A DNA stretch of 64,000 bases from Panicum virgatum (Eukaryota > Streptophyta > Magnoliopsida > Poales > Poaceae), in the NCBI RefSeq assembly GCF_016808335.1, contig NC_053153.1, positions 20,161,033 to 20,225,032 on the forward strand, in the 5' to 3' direction. Below are positions 1 through 9,149 of this stretch, piece by piece. Each line of letters opens with the position of its first letter. Position 1 is the stretch's first letter. Below the pieces are notes generated by a model that was not told the origin of the DNA, did not search any database, and was given only the letters and a program-made list of their open reading frames with translations. The position numbers and the translations under genes are program-made.

Positions 1-337
1 TCTGGTGAATCTGAATTACCATTGCGAGAGGCCACCCACTTTCAAGAGCTGCGTGCATGTAATGTTGCCATTCTTCCGTACTAATTATATGCGTCAACTC
101 CCAGAAATCCCCATTAGTTTCCCAGGAAGTCAAGGTATGAACCGTAAGCAAATGGGTATTTGGATTCACATTGAACATCCTGTGAAGACATTTCCGTTTG
201 GACTCAAAACTCCTCTCTAGGGGTTTATCTAGACCGCACTGTCTTCTTTCCAATGCTGATAGATTTACTCCATAGGAATCATGAGTAATTCTATAGAAGT
301 CACCGTAATGAACTTGAAATGCCACTTTGCTCGACAT
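1..337 (-). CDS. N-terminal part of a probable transposon-encoded protein, running off the window edge
   Basis: Reading the minus strand from the ATG at 337 gives 112 codons without a stop, and the frame is still open at base 1. The ATG follows a good splice acceptor (AG at 341-340, two bases upstream). The peptide starts MSSKVAFQVHYGDFY, is rich in aromatic and charged residues, and has W residues spaced through the second half (SWETNGDFWEL, EEWQHY). It shows no signal peptide or membrane segment. I do not recognise the family with certainty. The composition and the leader resemble N-termini of grass Mutator-like or plant-mobile-domain transposon proteins. The open frame and its matching leader exon make a real coding region likely; the function is not established. 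Confidence 0.5.
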   Translation of the reverse strand, partial: MSSKVAFQVHYGDFYRITHDSYGVNLSALERRQCGLDKPLERSFESKRKCLHRMFNVNPNTHLLTVHTLTSWETNGDFWELTHIISTEEWQHYMHAALESGWPLAMVIQIHQ

Positions 338-642
338 ATCTGGCCATGCAAAGACTTCATTTTAATTAATCTAATATCTACAAATATATTATGGCTTCAA
401 TTATAACCACTAATCCGAACCCTAAGTGCTTACAATAATAAAAAATATAAATCATAAAATTAAACATACAAAAAATCTGGAATGACAAAGTTGAGAAATA
501 TTGGTTACCTGCGGTTTGGATTCAAAATCCGGCAGGGCTTCACCGATGGAATTACCTCCCTCACCCCTCCTCTCTCCCTCTCCCCTCTCTGGATCTCGTG
601 GGCAGAAAATGAGGGCGCAGAGGGAAGGGGTGGAGTTTTATA
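338..642 (-). promoter_or_regulatory. Core promoter and 5' leader with intron for the edge gene
   Basis: On the minus strand a TATAAAA box lies at 642-636. A GA-rich leader of about 100 bases follows and ends at a consensus donor (CAG|GTAACC, intron first base 508). The intron would run 508-340 (169 bp, AT-rich) and end at the acceptor two bases before the ATG at 337. This TATA, leader exon, intron, ATG order supports the coding call at 1-337. The transcription start is inferred. Confidence 0.4.
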
Positions 643-651
643 TTTGGGTGG

Positions 652-760
652 GGAGCCTGCCGCTTCCCTGCCGGGCGGCAGGCTCCCGCCAAGGACCTCT
701 GCGCAAAAAAAAATATTTTTATTTACATATAGGTCCCTACCGCCCCCTGCCGGGCGGTAG
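652..760. repeat. Two GC-rich hairpins upstream of the edge gene
   Basis: The 11-base arms at 652-662 and 676-686 are perfect inverted repeats (GGAGCCTGCCG / CGGCAGGCTCC), and a smaller inverted repeat is nested at 667-682. A second hairpin at 737-760 pairs CTACCGCC with GGCGGTAG around the same CTGCCGGG core. They lie just upstream of the TATA box at 642-636, where regulatory hairpins or transposon subterminal repeats could be expected. Their role is unknown. Confidence 0.5.
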
Positions 761-1860
761 AGGTATAAAAATGTAAAATCTAAAACTAAAAATATATTTC
801 TGTAATTTTTTTTTGAAAAATATAAAAATAAAAAAGACGGGTCAACCAGCAGCTCCAATCGGGGGGCCAAATCCTATCCGCCCGAAATAGTTTGCCAGGC
901 AGGCCAAGCCCAACAAGTTAGGGCGCTGCGAGCCTGCGACTGGATCCGTGGGCAGCAGTGGCGTTGCCTCTGCGGCGCGGACACGGGACACGTACAGTTT
1001 CCTTTCCCTTTCTTCCGTTTCCCTCTCGAGCTCTCGAGCGCTGGAGCCAGGGACACGAATTGGTTTGCAGCCCGTGGACAGTGTGAAGAGGAGACCTCTC
1101 CTAGCCCTCCTGCGTCTCCCCCGCTCTCAGCGTCACGCTTTAGGGGTTGCCTCACAGTCACAGCGCCGTCCCCCAGCTTCCCTGCAGCTCCCCAGCCCAT
1201 GCTTCTGCAGCTTCCGCACATCCCTGTCGGACAGCCACACGCCCTAGAATATCTATCTAGTCGAGGCGACACAGGAAGCGATGTGCTTGCCATATGAAAA
1301 GTTGGAAACTTCAGCAACACATTACACGCACCTTTCAATGTTTCGCGAAATTGAACGCTAAATCGGCAAGCGACGAATCGAGATTGATTGAGGACGGGGA
1401 TCTCTGAGGAATTCAGAGATGACAGCTATTAACAACCGTACAGAAAGCTGCATCCTCAGTTACACCCCGATGATGAGACAGTAACAACATCGTAAATGTT
1501 AATGAATTGTCAATTTTGGAAGTACACAACGCGAAAAAGGAATTTCTTTTCTTTTATATTTTTTTTAAAAAAAAGAAAGGAAAAGAAGGCATTTCATGGC
1601 AACTCTGATGATGAGACGGTAACAGATCGAGATCAACGCGAAGACACACCTGAAAAAGTTCCATTGCAAAATTCGACTTTGCAGTGTTGGTGATTTGTAC
1701 AGTTGATAAATCATCCTCAGTCTTCATGTTGATGAAACTAAATAGGAAATGGCGTAGTTGACCTGTGCAAGTGAAAATAAAGAAGAAAGAACAGGAAATT
1801 TCAACCGAACCGCTCACATCTGCTACAAACTTCTCCTTGCTCACAAGACGGAAATTGTAA
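761..1860. other. Intergenic stretch without a supported gene
   Basis: Bases 900-1250 are GC-rich and open in several frames on both strands, but the translations are low-complexity and share no motif with known families. Bases 1340-1860 are AT-rich with nothing recognisable. No RNA gene was seen. Confidence 0.5.
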
Positions 1861-2090
1861 GGTCCTGTTTAGTTCTCAAAAAAATTCAAAATTCCCCCTA
1901 ACATCAAATTTTTGGACACATGCATGAAGCATTATATGTAGTTTTAAAAAATAACTAATTGCACAGTTTAGCTAGAAATGATGAGAAAAATCTTTTGAGC
2001 CTAATTAGTACATGATTGGACACTAATTACCAAATAAAATCGAAAGGGCTACAGTAGCCAAACACAAAAAAATTTACAACTAAACACGCC
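1861..2090. mobile_element. MITE, 230 bp, Tourist-like
   Basis: The ends are imperfect inverted repeats (GGTCCTGTTTAGTT against GGCGTGTTTAGTT on the other strand). The AT-rich interior contains TAATTGCACAGTTT and CTACAGTAGC, typical of the very abundant GTTTAG-type grass MITEs. I found no convincing target-site duplication. It lies about 300 bp beyond the 3' end of P450 gene 1. Confidence 0.65.
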
Positions 2091-2384
2091 CCAAGTCAAG
2101 AGCATCTGAAGACACATTCAGCAACAATTCAGTTATCCAAGAGCACCTCTGTTGTCCAACTGGCGCACTTTTGCTAGTGATGTACTGATTTTCCATAACC
2201 ACGAAGTCATCCACAATCAATTATCAATATGAAGATGAAGCCAAGCTTTGCAGTATCTCTGCCTATTATTTTAGAAAACTGTAATTCTTGACAGCTAGTG
2301 AGCAGTATTCTGAATAGATATTTACATCACACAGCAAGAAACCATGGAACCACTCTGCTATTAGATCGCTGTAATTCAAGATAG

Positions 2385-3944
2385 CTAGTGAGAACTCGCA
2401 CTCCGAGCCCTCCTGGGCACAAGGCGCGGGCGAAGCGGCTTCTTCATGACGACGGTGAACTCGTTCTTCTCGGCGAAGTCCACCTCCTCGCCGGGCACCT
2501 CCTGCCACTCGAATTCCCTGACCATGTTGGCAACGAAGTACTCCAGGTGCAGCATCGCGATGCCGAGCCCCGCGCAGATCCTCCGGCCCACGCCGAACGG
2601 CATCATCCTGATCCCCTTGGTGCCCGTCACGTCGACGCCCTCGCCGTCGCCGCCGGGGAGGAACCGCTCCGGCGAGAACTCCATCGGGTTCTTCCACTCC
2701 CGCTCGTCCCGGCCCATCTCGGCCACCATGAAATTCACCGTGGTGCCCTTGGGGATCAGGTACCCGCCGATCTCCATGTCCTCCGCAGCCTTGTGCGGCA
2801 GCACGAAGTGGGCCGGCGGGTGCTTGCGGAGGCCCTCCAGGACCACCGCCTTGAGGTACGGCATCTTGTGGACGTCCTCCTCGGAGACCTCTTCCATGTC
2901 GTCGTCGGTGGCGGCTTTGATCTCGTGGTAGAGCTGGTCCTGGATGTCTGGGTTCTTCACAAGCTCGGCCATGATCCACTGCAGCCCGGTGGAGGTGGTG
3001 TCCGTCCCGGCGTTGAGGAACTCGGAGCAGAGGAGGATGATCTCATCGTCGGTAAGCGGGCGATCGCCGTCCTCGTGGAGTTTGATGTCGAGCAGGGTGT
3101 CCACGTACGAGTGCTCGAACGTGGTTTCCTTGCTCGGCTCGCCGCCCCGCCTCCTGTACTCGCGCCGCGCGTTGATGAGCGGCAGGAAGAGCTCCTTGAT
3201 GCGCAGCCGCAGCGCCCGCGCCTTGTCGAGCCGCGCGCGGAAGAGGTGCTTGGTGACCGGTGGGAAGAAAGCGAAGACGGGCATGTTCCTGGAGATGTAG
3301 ATGAGCGTCTCCCGCTGCGCGGCGGCGATCGCGCGCACCGCGGGCTCGTCGAGGCGCTCGCCGAAGCACATGAGCACGAGGAGGCAGAACATGGCGTACT
3401 GGAACGTCTCCACGACGCGGGGCGGCGGCGCGCCGGGTGCGGCCTCCCCGAGCTTGTCGGCGAGCACGCGGCGCACCCAGGAGCGGGCCGGCGCGAAGAG
3501 CCTCACCCGCGACGGGTGCAGCGTCTCGGCGACGAGGTTGCGGCGGAGGAGGCGCCACACGGGCCCGTAGCTGGCGCGGGTGATGGTGTTGTCGTTCTCG
3601 CCGAGGAGCCTGGCCGACGCGAGCGCCGGGCGGTCCGCCAGCGTGGCGCCGTGCTCGACGAGCGCCGCGTGCGCGAGGCGGCGGTCGGCGACGAAGACGG
3701 AGAGGCGCGCCCCGACGCGGAGCGCCACGACGGGGCCGTGCCGCTCGAAGAGGCGCCGCAGCAGGGGCTCGATCTCGGCGGGCGAGTTGGTGAGCCACAC
3801 CACGCTGCCGAGGAGCGGCAGGGACGGCGGGCCCGGCGGGAGGCGCGGGCGCTTGCCCCGCGAGCGGTGGAGGAGGGTGAGGAGGAGGAGCGCGGCGGGG
3901 AGGAGGAAGAGGAGCGCGCCGAGGAGGAGCTGGGGCGCGTCCAT
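2385..3944 (-). CDS. Cytochrome P450, CYP89-type (gene 1)
   Basis: An intronless gene for a 519-residue microsomal P450, the usual full length. In order: a hydrophobic anchor at residues 4-26, the proline hinge PPGPP near 36-40, the I-helix oxygen-activation motif AGTDTT at 312-317, the K-helix ExxR at 370-373 (EGLR), PERF at 425-428, and the heme loop FGVGRRICAG at 450-459 with ligand Cys457. The ATG at 3944 is chosen because it opens directly into the anchor; the longer frame upstream would start before the TATA box. It should be an NADPH-P450-reductase-dependent monooxygenase on the ER membrane. The CYP89 call rests on the gene lacking introns and on overall sequence character. An Arabidopsis CYP89A member acts in chlorophyll breakdown, but the substrate here cannot be read from sequence. 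All key residues are present, so it is probably functional. It is paralogous to the genes at 18505 and 49199. Confidence 0.9.
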   Translation of the reverse strand: MDAPQLLLGALLFLLPAALLLLTLLHRSRGKRPRLPPGPPSLPLLGSVVWLTNSPAEIEPLLRRLFERHGPVVALRVGARLSVFVADRRLAHAALVEHGATLADRPALASARLLGENDNTITRASYGPVWRLLRRNLVAETLHPSRVRLFAPARSWVRRVLADKLGEAAPGAPPPRVVETFQYAMFCLLVLMCFGERLDEPAVRAIAAAQRETLIYISRNMPVFAFFPPVTKHLFRARLDKARALRLRIKELFLPLINARREYRRRGGEPSKETTFEHSYVDTLLDIKLHEDGDRPLTDDEIILLCSEFLNAGTDTTSTGLQWIMAELVKNPDIQDQLYHEIKAATDDDMEEVSEEDVHKMPYLKAVVLEGLRKHPPAHFVLPHKAAEDMEIGGYLIPKGTTVNFMVAEMGRDEREWKNPMEFSPERFLPGGDGEGVDVTGTKGIRMMPFGVGRRICAGLGIAMLHLEYFVANMVREFEWQEVPGEEVDFAEKNEFTVVMKKPLRPRLVPRRARSASSH

Positions 3945-4115
3945 GGCTGTGGTGCGTGCCGAATTCGCGGGTCCCCGCGGCCCCCTGTGCGTGTGGGCTG
4001 GGTGGTGCTTCTCGCCGTGTCGGATAAGGCAGGGTGTACCGGCGCCGGTGATGGTAACCGCCGCCGCGGGGCGTGAGTGGAGCCGTGGGAGGCGGCTGTG
4101 CCTGTGGAGCGTCGC

Positions 4116-4121
4116 TTTATA
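4116..4121 (-). promoter_or_regulatory. TATA box of P450 gene 1
   Basis: TATAAA on the minus strand, within CCCTTATAAAGCGAC, 172 bp upstream of the ATG. This implies a 5' leader of about 140 bases. The in-frame ATG at 4136 lies upstream of the box, so it should not be in the transcript. Confidence 0.6.
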
Positions 4122-4311
4122 AGGGGAGTGTTCCACGTGGGGGTGATTACCGGGGGACGCGGCGCGGTTAAGCTGTGATTAAGCTTCTCTAATGGCGTTT
4201 ATGTACATCGCCGTTACCGTGTCAAGCACAGCACCCCACGCACTGACGTCATGCGTGATGAATCGGCGCCATGGTAGGATAGAAGGTTCCAAGGCGCCAT
4301 TTGACTCAAAG

Positions 4312-4645
4312 GTCATGTTTGGTTCCAAATTTTTTTCAGAAGTCCCTATCACATCAAAAGAAATCTTACTATTTTATAGTATTAAATAAAATCTGTTTAT
4401 AAATGTTTTTTGACAGCTGAGTGCTTTTTCGCGAGACGAATCTAATGAACATATTTAATTCATAATTTGCTACAGTGATGCTACAGTAACCATTCGCTAA
4501 ACATAGATTAAGATACATCATTAGATTCGTCTCGCAGTTTAACCCAGGGTTCTACAGTTAGTTTTATAATTAACCTTTATTTAATACTTCTAAATACTAA
4601 AAAGTCCCTGGGACTTATTTTAAGTCCCTGTTCCAAAACACCCCC
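4312..4645. mobile_element. MITE, about 334 bp, in the promoter region of P450 gene 1
   Basis: The ends are imperfect inverted repeats (ATGTTTGGTTCC against GTGTTTTGGAAC read from the other side). The interior carries the inverted pair CGCGAGACGAATCTAATGA / TCATTAGATTCGTCTCGC and GCTACAGTGATGCTACAGTA, typical of a common grass MITE family also present at 50871 and 51326. It sits about 370 bp upstream of the ATG of gene 1. Confidence 0.65.
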
Positions 4646-5504
4646 TTTAGCTACATATCCTCAAGGTCGCCCATATTGAATGGACTTTTAGTACATTTCT
4701 GTTTGAAAATTTTGCGCAAAAGATGGATAGGAGTATAATCTAACTGCCATTTTTGTGCATGTGGTACTATATTGGTAAACGATTCTACATGCTGAACTAA
4801 TTGAACCATCAAGTGCTAAATATGACTTTTGGCCTGCGCTTTTTCTATTTAGTTGCCACTACTTGCATCGTAGCAGTGTGACAAAATAAAACGGGTACTT
4901 TGAAGGTAAAAAATTTCTGCATCTATATATGGCAAATATTGCAAACAATTTATGCCAAAATTGAATTTGCTAGTGAAGAAAAAAAAGAATTTCGTTTATT
5001 TTCTTGTCATCAAGAGTCCAACATTTGATGTTTTGGAAGGAAATTCACTATATGTTAGGGATGCAAGAAGAATCTGACTTGAGAAATATAGTCAGCGCTC
5101 AGCAGACTGTTGTTAAAAACTTCTCGATATATCTCTAAGCAGACGTTGATTTGGAAAGAACATTTAGTTCCGGAAATAGTCAGTCGTGAATGGATTTTTT
5201 CTTTCTTGACGATCAAATCTCCTTCTGATCTCGAAAACTGGTAAGATTGTCATCCATGAAGCGTAGGAAGCATGAATGAAAGTTGCAATGATCTGTAACC
5301 AGAGTGTTACTGAGAACGAGAAAGGAACCACAGTCACTTTTGTTTGTATTTGATTCCCTTGGAATCTTGACTATAACAATCTGACCTCTTACAATTTACA
5401 AGTGCCAACCAACGGATGCAGGTTGGTTAGTAGCACAGTAGCTATCTTAGGAATCGAAGAACAAGGACAGCTCCGTATCTGAGGCTAGCTGCAGGATCAC
5501 TTAC
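4646..5504. other. AT-rich intergenic DNA, nothing recognised
   Basis: No reading frame of meaningful length, no repeat ends and no RNA gene were seen. Confidence 0.5.
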
Positions 5505-5798
5505 GTTCTGTTTGATATAGCTTCAGGTTCTCCTAAAACAGCTAAACAACTTCTGAAGCAGTTTTTTTGGTGAAGCGGCTTCTTTGATTAAGCTAAAGCT
5601 ATTTTCAAAATCCTTTGGCGAAACGTGTCATACAAGAGAAGCTGGGCGAAACTACGATTTCTCGCTCTTCCTCTCAGTGTAAGCTGGAAACAACTTCATC
5701 GGATCCTTCGTGGGTGAAGCTAGCTGCTAGTGCTACCAAACAATTCGTCTGCCACAGCTTCACGAGAAGCTCTCCTTGAAGCTGTGCCAAAGGGACCC
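5505..5798. mobile_element. MITE-like inverted-repeat element
   Basis: The left end reads TTCTGTTTGATATAGCTTCAG; the right end, read on the other strand, begins GGGTCCCTTTGGCACAGCTTC. The interior is rich in GAAGC/GCTTC inverted motifs, which would fold into a long imperfect hairpin. It fits the GTTTGG...AGCTTC class of grass MITEs. The ends are approximate and no target duplication was found. Confidence 0.4.
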
Positions 5799-6954
5799 TT
5801 AGATAGATTGGGATATTTGAATGTCAACGCGCGCAACTCTTCTTCGTGTCAAGAAGTGTTAGAATTGCCAAAACTAAACATCAGTGGCACATTACCCAGA
5901 ATCTTAACATAACCCAGTTCATGACAAATCAATCTAATGCGGAAATGATGGTAAACATTATACCAGCGTTAGCAGTTGCAGCAACCATTTACGCCTGATC
6001 CGTAGAGGAAGTAGGCGTTCTTGTCGGCGTAGAAGATGCAACAGCGTAGCGGCGTCCTTCTGGCGCCAACGGGAGTGCTTGGCCTTCCAGACCCCTCCAG
6101 AGCCCTTAGCGATCAGACTAGCGGTAGCTAGGATTTTAAAATGACGCGAATGAGTGACTAAGGTGCTAACCACGACCTTATATTTATAGGCACTGTGAGG
6201 CTGTGGGCCAACCTCTGGAAACAGGCCTAATGGGCCTGCTGATCACAGCCCATTAGGGTTTTATCATTAGATTTCCTTAATCATATTTAGATGGTATAAA
6301 CGCTTTCCTTAATAGTGAAGATCACAATATTCTTAACAGAAATATTTCTAACAAGAAGCACTCAAACCTATACAATCATCTCCATGTCGTGATTATTGAG
6401 TTCCGTAGCAGTTTTCACGTGCAAACCTCCGGTTGTACATGTAGGTCTAGGAAGTCCCTGAACAGGAACAGTTGTCCAATGTCCACAGCCAACCACCATC
6501 CAACAGTGGACATACTGTACGGAGTATCAGTTATTGCAACGTTTTTTCTTTTTTGAAGGGATTTGCAACATTTATCTGATTACTGGATTTCCTTTTTGTT
6601 TTTGAATAAAAGACTCTACTTATGTCTCCAACAAGCGATATGTATGCAGGGCTAAGTATTTTTCAACTGATTTGACCCAATGCCCTCGCTCAAAAGCTGC
6701 TGTATGCGTGTGCAAATATAGTATGTGGGAAGAGTCAAGTCAATAGCACTTGCGATTGTTCTGACGTCGACTTTTAATTGTAGCCCAAACCGAACTTCCA
6801 CTGTAGCACGAATTCTGCATGGGAACTTGGGACGAAGCAGCTCGTCTTGCTTGAAGTCGTGACTTTATTAGTTGGATTAACTAGTCCGTCGCTAGAAGGT
6901 TCTAATTATCACGGAGGTTATTTTTAATTAACGGTTGGACTTATGAGCCAACTT
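5799..6954. other. Intergenic DNA, no supported gene
   Basis: Mostly AT-rich. A short minus-strand stretch near 5970-6100 is more GC-rich and encodes a Cys-rich tail ending in NGCCNC before a stop. It is interrupted by a frame change and I cannot assign it to a family. The last 15 bases are the left target duplication of the SINE. Confidence 0.4.
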
Positions 6955-7232
6955 TTTTTTTGAATTACACCAGGAGCACTGGTACATCATTTAAGAACTC
7001 GGTTGGAGCACCCACGCTGACCGCGCGCTCAAACGCAGGTGAGGCTACCTGGGTGGTCCCAGAATGCGCCTACTGAGCAACTCACACCCTAACCACACAC
7101 CACACACACGCTCAGCCTCCCTCTGGGGAATTTTCCCCGGTGAGACGCACGGGTTGTCCCCGACGGGGATCGAACCCGGGCGGGTGGGCTGCACACCGGC
7201 AGCGCTCACCACCCGAGCTAAGCTCGGTTCTC
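6955..7232 (-). mobile_element. tRNA-derived SINE with target-site duplication
   Basis: On the minus strand the element starts near 7232 with a tRNA-like head: box A TAGCTCGGGTGG (7220-7209) and box B GGTTCGATCCC (7176-7166), about 32 bases apart as in an internal RNA polymerase III promoter. It ends with an A-rich tail (a T run on the plus strand from 6953). The flanks carry a 15-bp duplication, CTTATGAGCCAACTT at 6940-6954 and CTTACGAGCCAACTT at 7233-7247 (one mismatch), as made by LINE-type target-primed insertion. It encodes no protein and depends on a LINE in trans. Confidence 0.8.
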
Positions 7233-7388
7233 CTTACGAGCCAACTTGTTGAGCAAGCTTTTAACCATAGATGCAGAATTTGGTGGGAAGGCCACTACAC
7301 CTACACGCAACTTTGCTCCACAGACCCATTTCTCATGGTCATATATGGTTTTCGTCCATCTTTTACTATTTCCGATTTGTTTACACCG

Positions 7389-7428
7389 TCACTCCTAGCT
7401 GTGATGAGTGAATTGTCAATCGTGCGGT
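7389..7428 (+). repeat. 40-bp duplicate of 5' LTR sequence outside the copia element
   Basis: These bases match 7463-7502 inside the copia 5' LTR at 39 of 40 positions. The copy carries the 5' LTR variant (CCTAGCTG) rather than the 3' LTR variant (CCTGGCTG). It lies upstream of the element's target duplication, so it is not part of the element. Confidence 0.75.
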
Positions 7429-7445
7429 CTCGTCTTATTTAATAA

Positions 7446-9085
7446 TGAGGAATGAGCAGTATTCACTCCTAGCTGTGATGAGTGAATTGTCAACCGTGCG
7501 GTGTGATCGTGTGCTTGGTCTTTGGTTGTAGATACACGGGCGTCAAGTGTCGACGGAGAGTTGCCGTGGAGGAGCTCAGGCCGGGCGGCAGCTGTGGCGT
7601 CCACTCCTGGATCGAGGGCGCAAGCAGTGACAGATGGCGGGTTTCTTGGTTTGCGCCACAAAACCAAGCAGGCGGACGGCGGTTGAAAACGCCAAGTCGT
7701 GGAGGCACGGGCGTCGGTCTCGGGACTGGCGAAGGAACGGGCGTCGACGGCGTCTAGCGCCTCGCTGCGGGCGAGGAGGTGACGGGCGTCGGGCGGCGTC
7801 TAGGGCCGTCAGAAGGCCGAGGCGGGAACGGCGGCTACGGCCACGGCGTGGAGGTGGGAATCTTCCCGCGCGTAGAGTTTTGGCGGTTTTCTCAAAACCG
7901 GCCACCTCACCGGGTTTCGCGGACCCCTCAAAGCCGCGGATCAGATCTGCATCGATGTGGTGGCATCGCGGAGAAGGCTTCGAGTCGAAGAAAGAAACTC
8001 CGCCGTCGGATGAGATCTTGTACCCTTTCCGGTTTTGCCCCTACGGGCGTTTTAGTGTACGAGTCAAGGTGGAGAACATTTTGGGGAAGGGACCGGTCTG
8101 ACCGGTCTGACCGGTCGGCCCCGAGATGGTATAAATACCTCTCACCTGCCCCCTTGGACAGGTGAGCCTCCAAGCCACGAGTCTTTTCTGTTTTTTCCTT
8201 GCTCCTCTCTCTGTTCTAGGGTTAGGCCAAGGTCTCCATGGCATAATGGTCTAGATTATAGCTAGGTCCACAAATTTGAGAGGGTGGATGAATGGGTGGA
8301 GGTCTAGCTCTTGTATAGGTGAATTCCTCTGTAAATCACAATGAATTTGAATGAAATCGAGGACCCTTTTGAGCAGCTCTCTTGTGTTCCCGTTCATCTT
8401 TTGTTCTTTGATTGATTTCCTCTCTTTCGGTGGTTTTTGGGATCAAAGCTCTCTGTTGGTGGGTTTAGGGACTCCGAGATTTGCATCTTGACCATCTAGC
8501 CTAGAGCTAAACCCCGAGAATCACGAGTCCCTCGGATTGAGGTTTTTGAAAAACCCTCTTTTATCTCTTTCCCCCACGAAATTCTTGTGATCCTTTGCGG
8601 TTTGGGTTGATTCCTTTTGTGGAGAGGTTCGACTCTATCCCAGGAACCTCCCTGCAAATTTTGAGACCATTTGGTGATGATTTAAACGAGTAATCTTGAA
8701 ATCACCTCGAGTTCGCGGGCTGGAATTCTGTTCTGGGTAGAAGCGGTCTGACCGGTCGGTGCAACCGGTCTGACCGGTTAGAGCAACTGGTCTGACCGGT
8801 CTGGGATTTCAAATCCAGCCCGACCGGTCTGACCGCCCAGTGCAAGCGATCTGACCGGTCCCTGATTGTGAGATTTGCAGTTTTTCTCGATCGCTTCCGT
8901 ATTTTCTCTCGCTCGTTCCTAGGATTGATTTGTGTTGGTTTAGCTCTTCTATAGCTACTCCACACTTCATTTAGGACTTGAGGGTTTGTGGTGATTTTCG
9001 GGATATAGGCCGACGGATCGATTTCAAAAGAAATTTTGATAGGCTCCCATTCACCCCCCCTCTGGTCGCCAGTTTCGGTCCCTCA
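7446..9085 (+). repeat. Copia 5' LTR
   Basis: Starts TG and ends CA. It contains a TATA box and two clusters of GACCGGTCTGACCGGT-like units (8088-8120 and 8735-8862). It differs from the 3' LTR in the number of these units. Confidence 0.92.
8130..8137 (+). promoter_or_regulatory. TATA box of the copia 5' LTR
   Basis: TATAAATA, just downstream of the first ACCGGT repeat cluster. It marks the probable U3/R boundary region. The same box is at 16518-16525 in the 3' LTR. Confidence 0.6.
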
Positions 9086-9087
9086 AT

Positions 9088-9105
9088 TGGTATCAGAGCC
9101 TGGTT
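9088..9105 (+). other. Copia primer-binding site
   Basis: TGGTATCAGAGCCTGGTT, two bases after the LTR. It complements the 3' end of plant initiator tRNA-Met with one mismatch, as expected for copia elements. Confidence 0.88.
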
Positions 9106-9149
9106 GAGGTCTTCAGTACCTTAACCGGTTCGAAAACCACTTGGCGACC

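Noticed and set aside
2388..4076. Long plus-strand frame (562 codons) opposite P450 gene 1
   Set aside because: It is the antisense shadow of a very GC-rich P450 gene: Arg/Glu/His-rich without domains. The same kind of shadow occurs opposite the other two P450 genes (18373-19323, 49346-50557).
5958..6173. 71-codon minus-strand frame with a Cys-rich tail in a neighbouring frame
   Set aside because: Too short, frame-shifted, and no family recognised.
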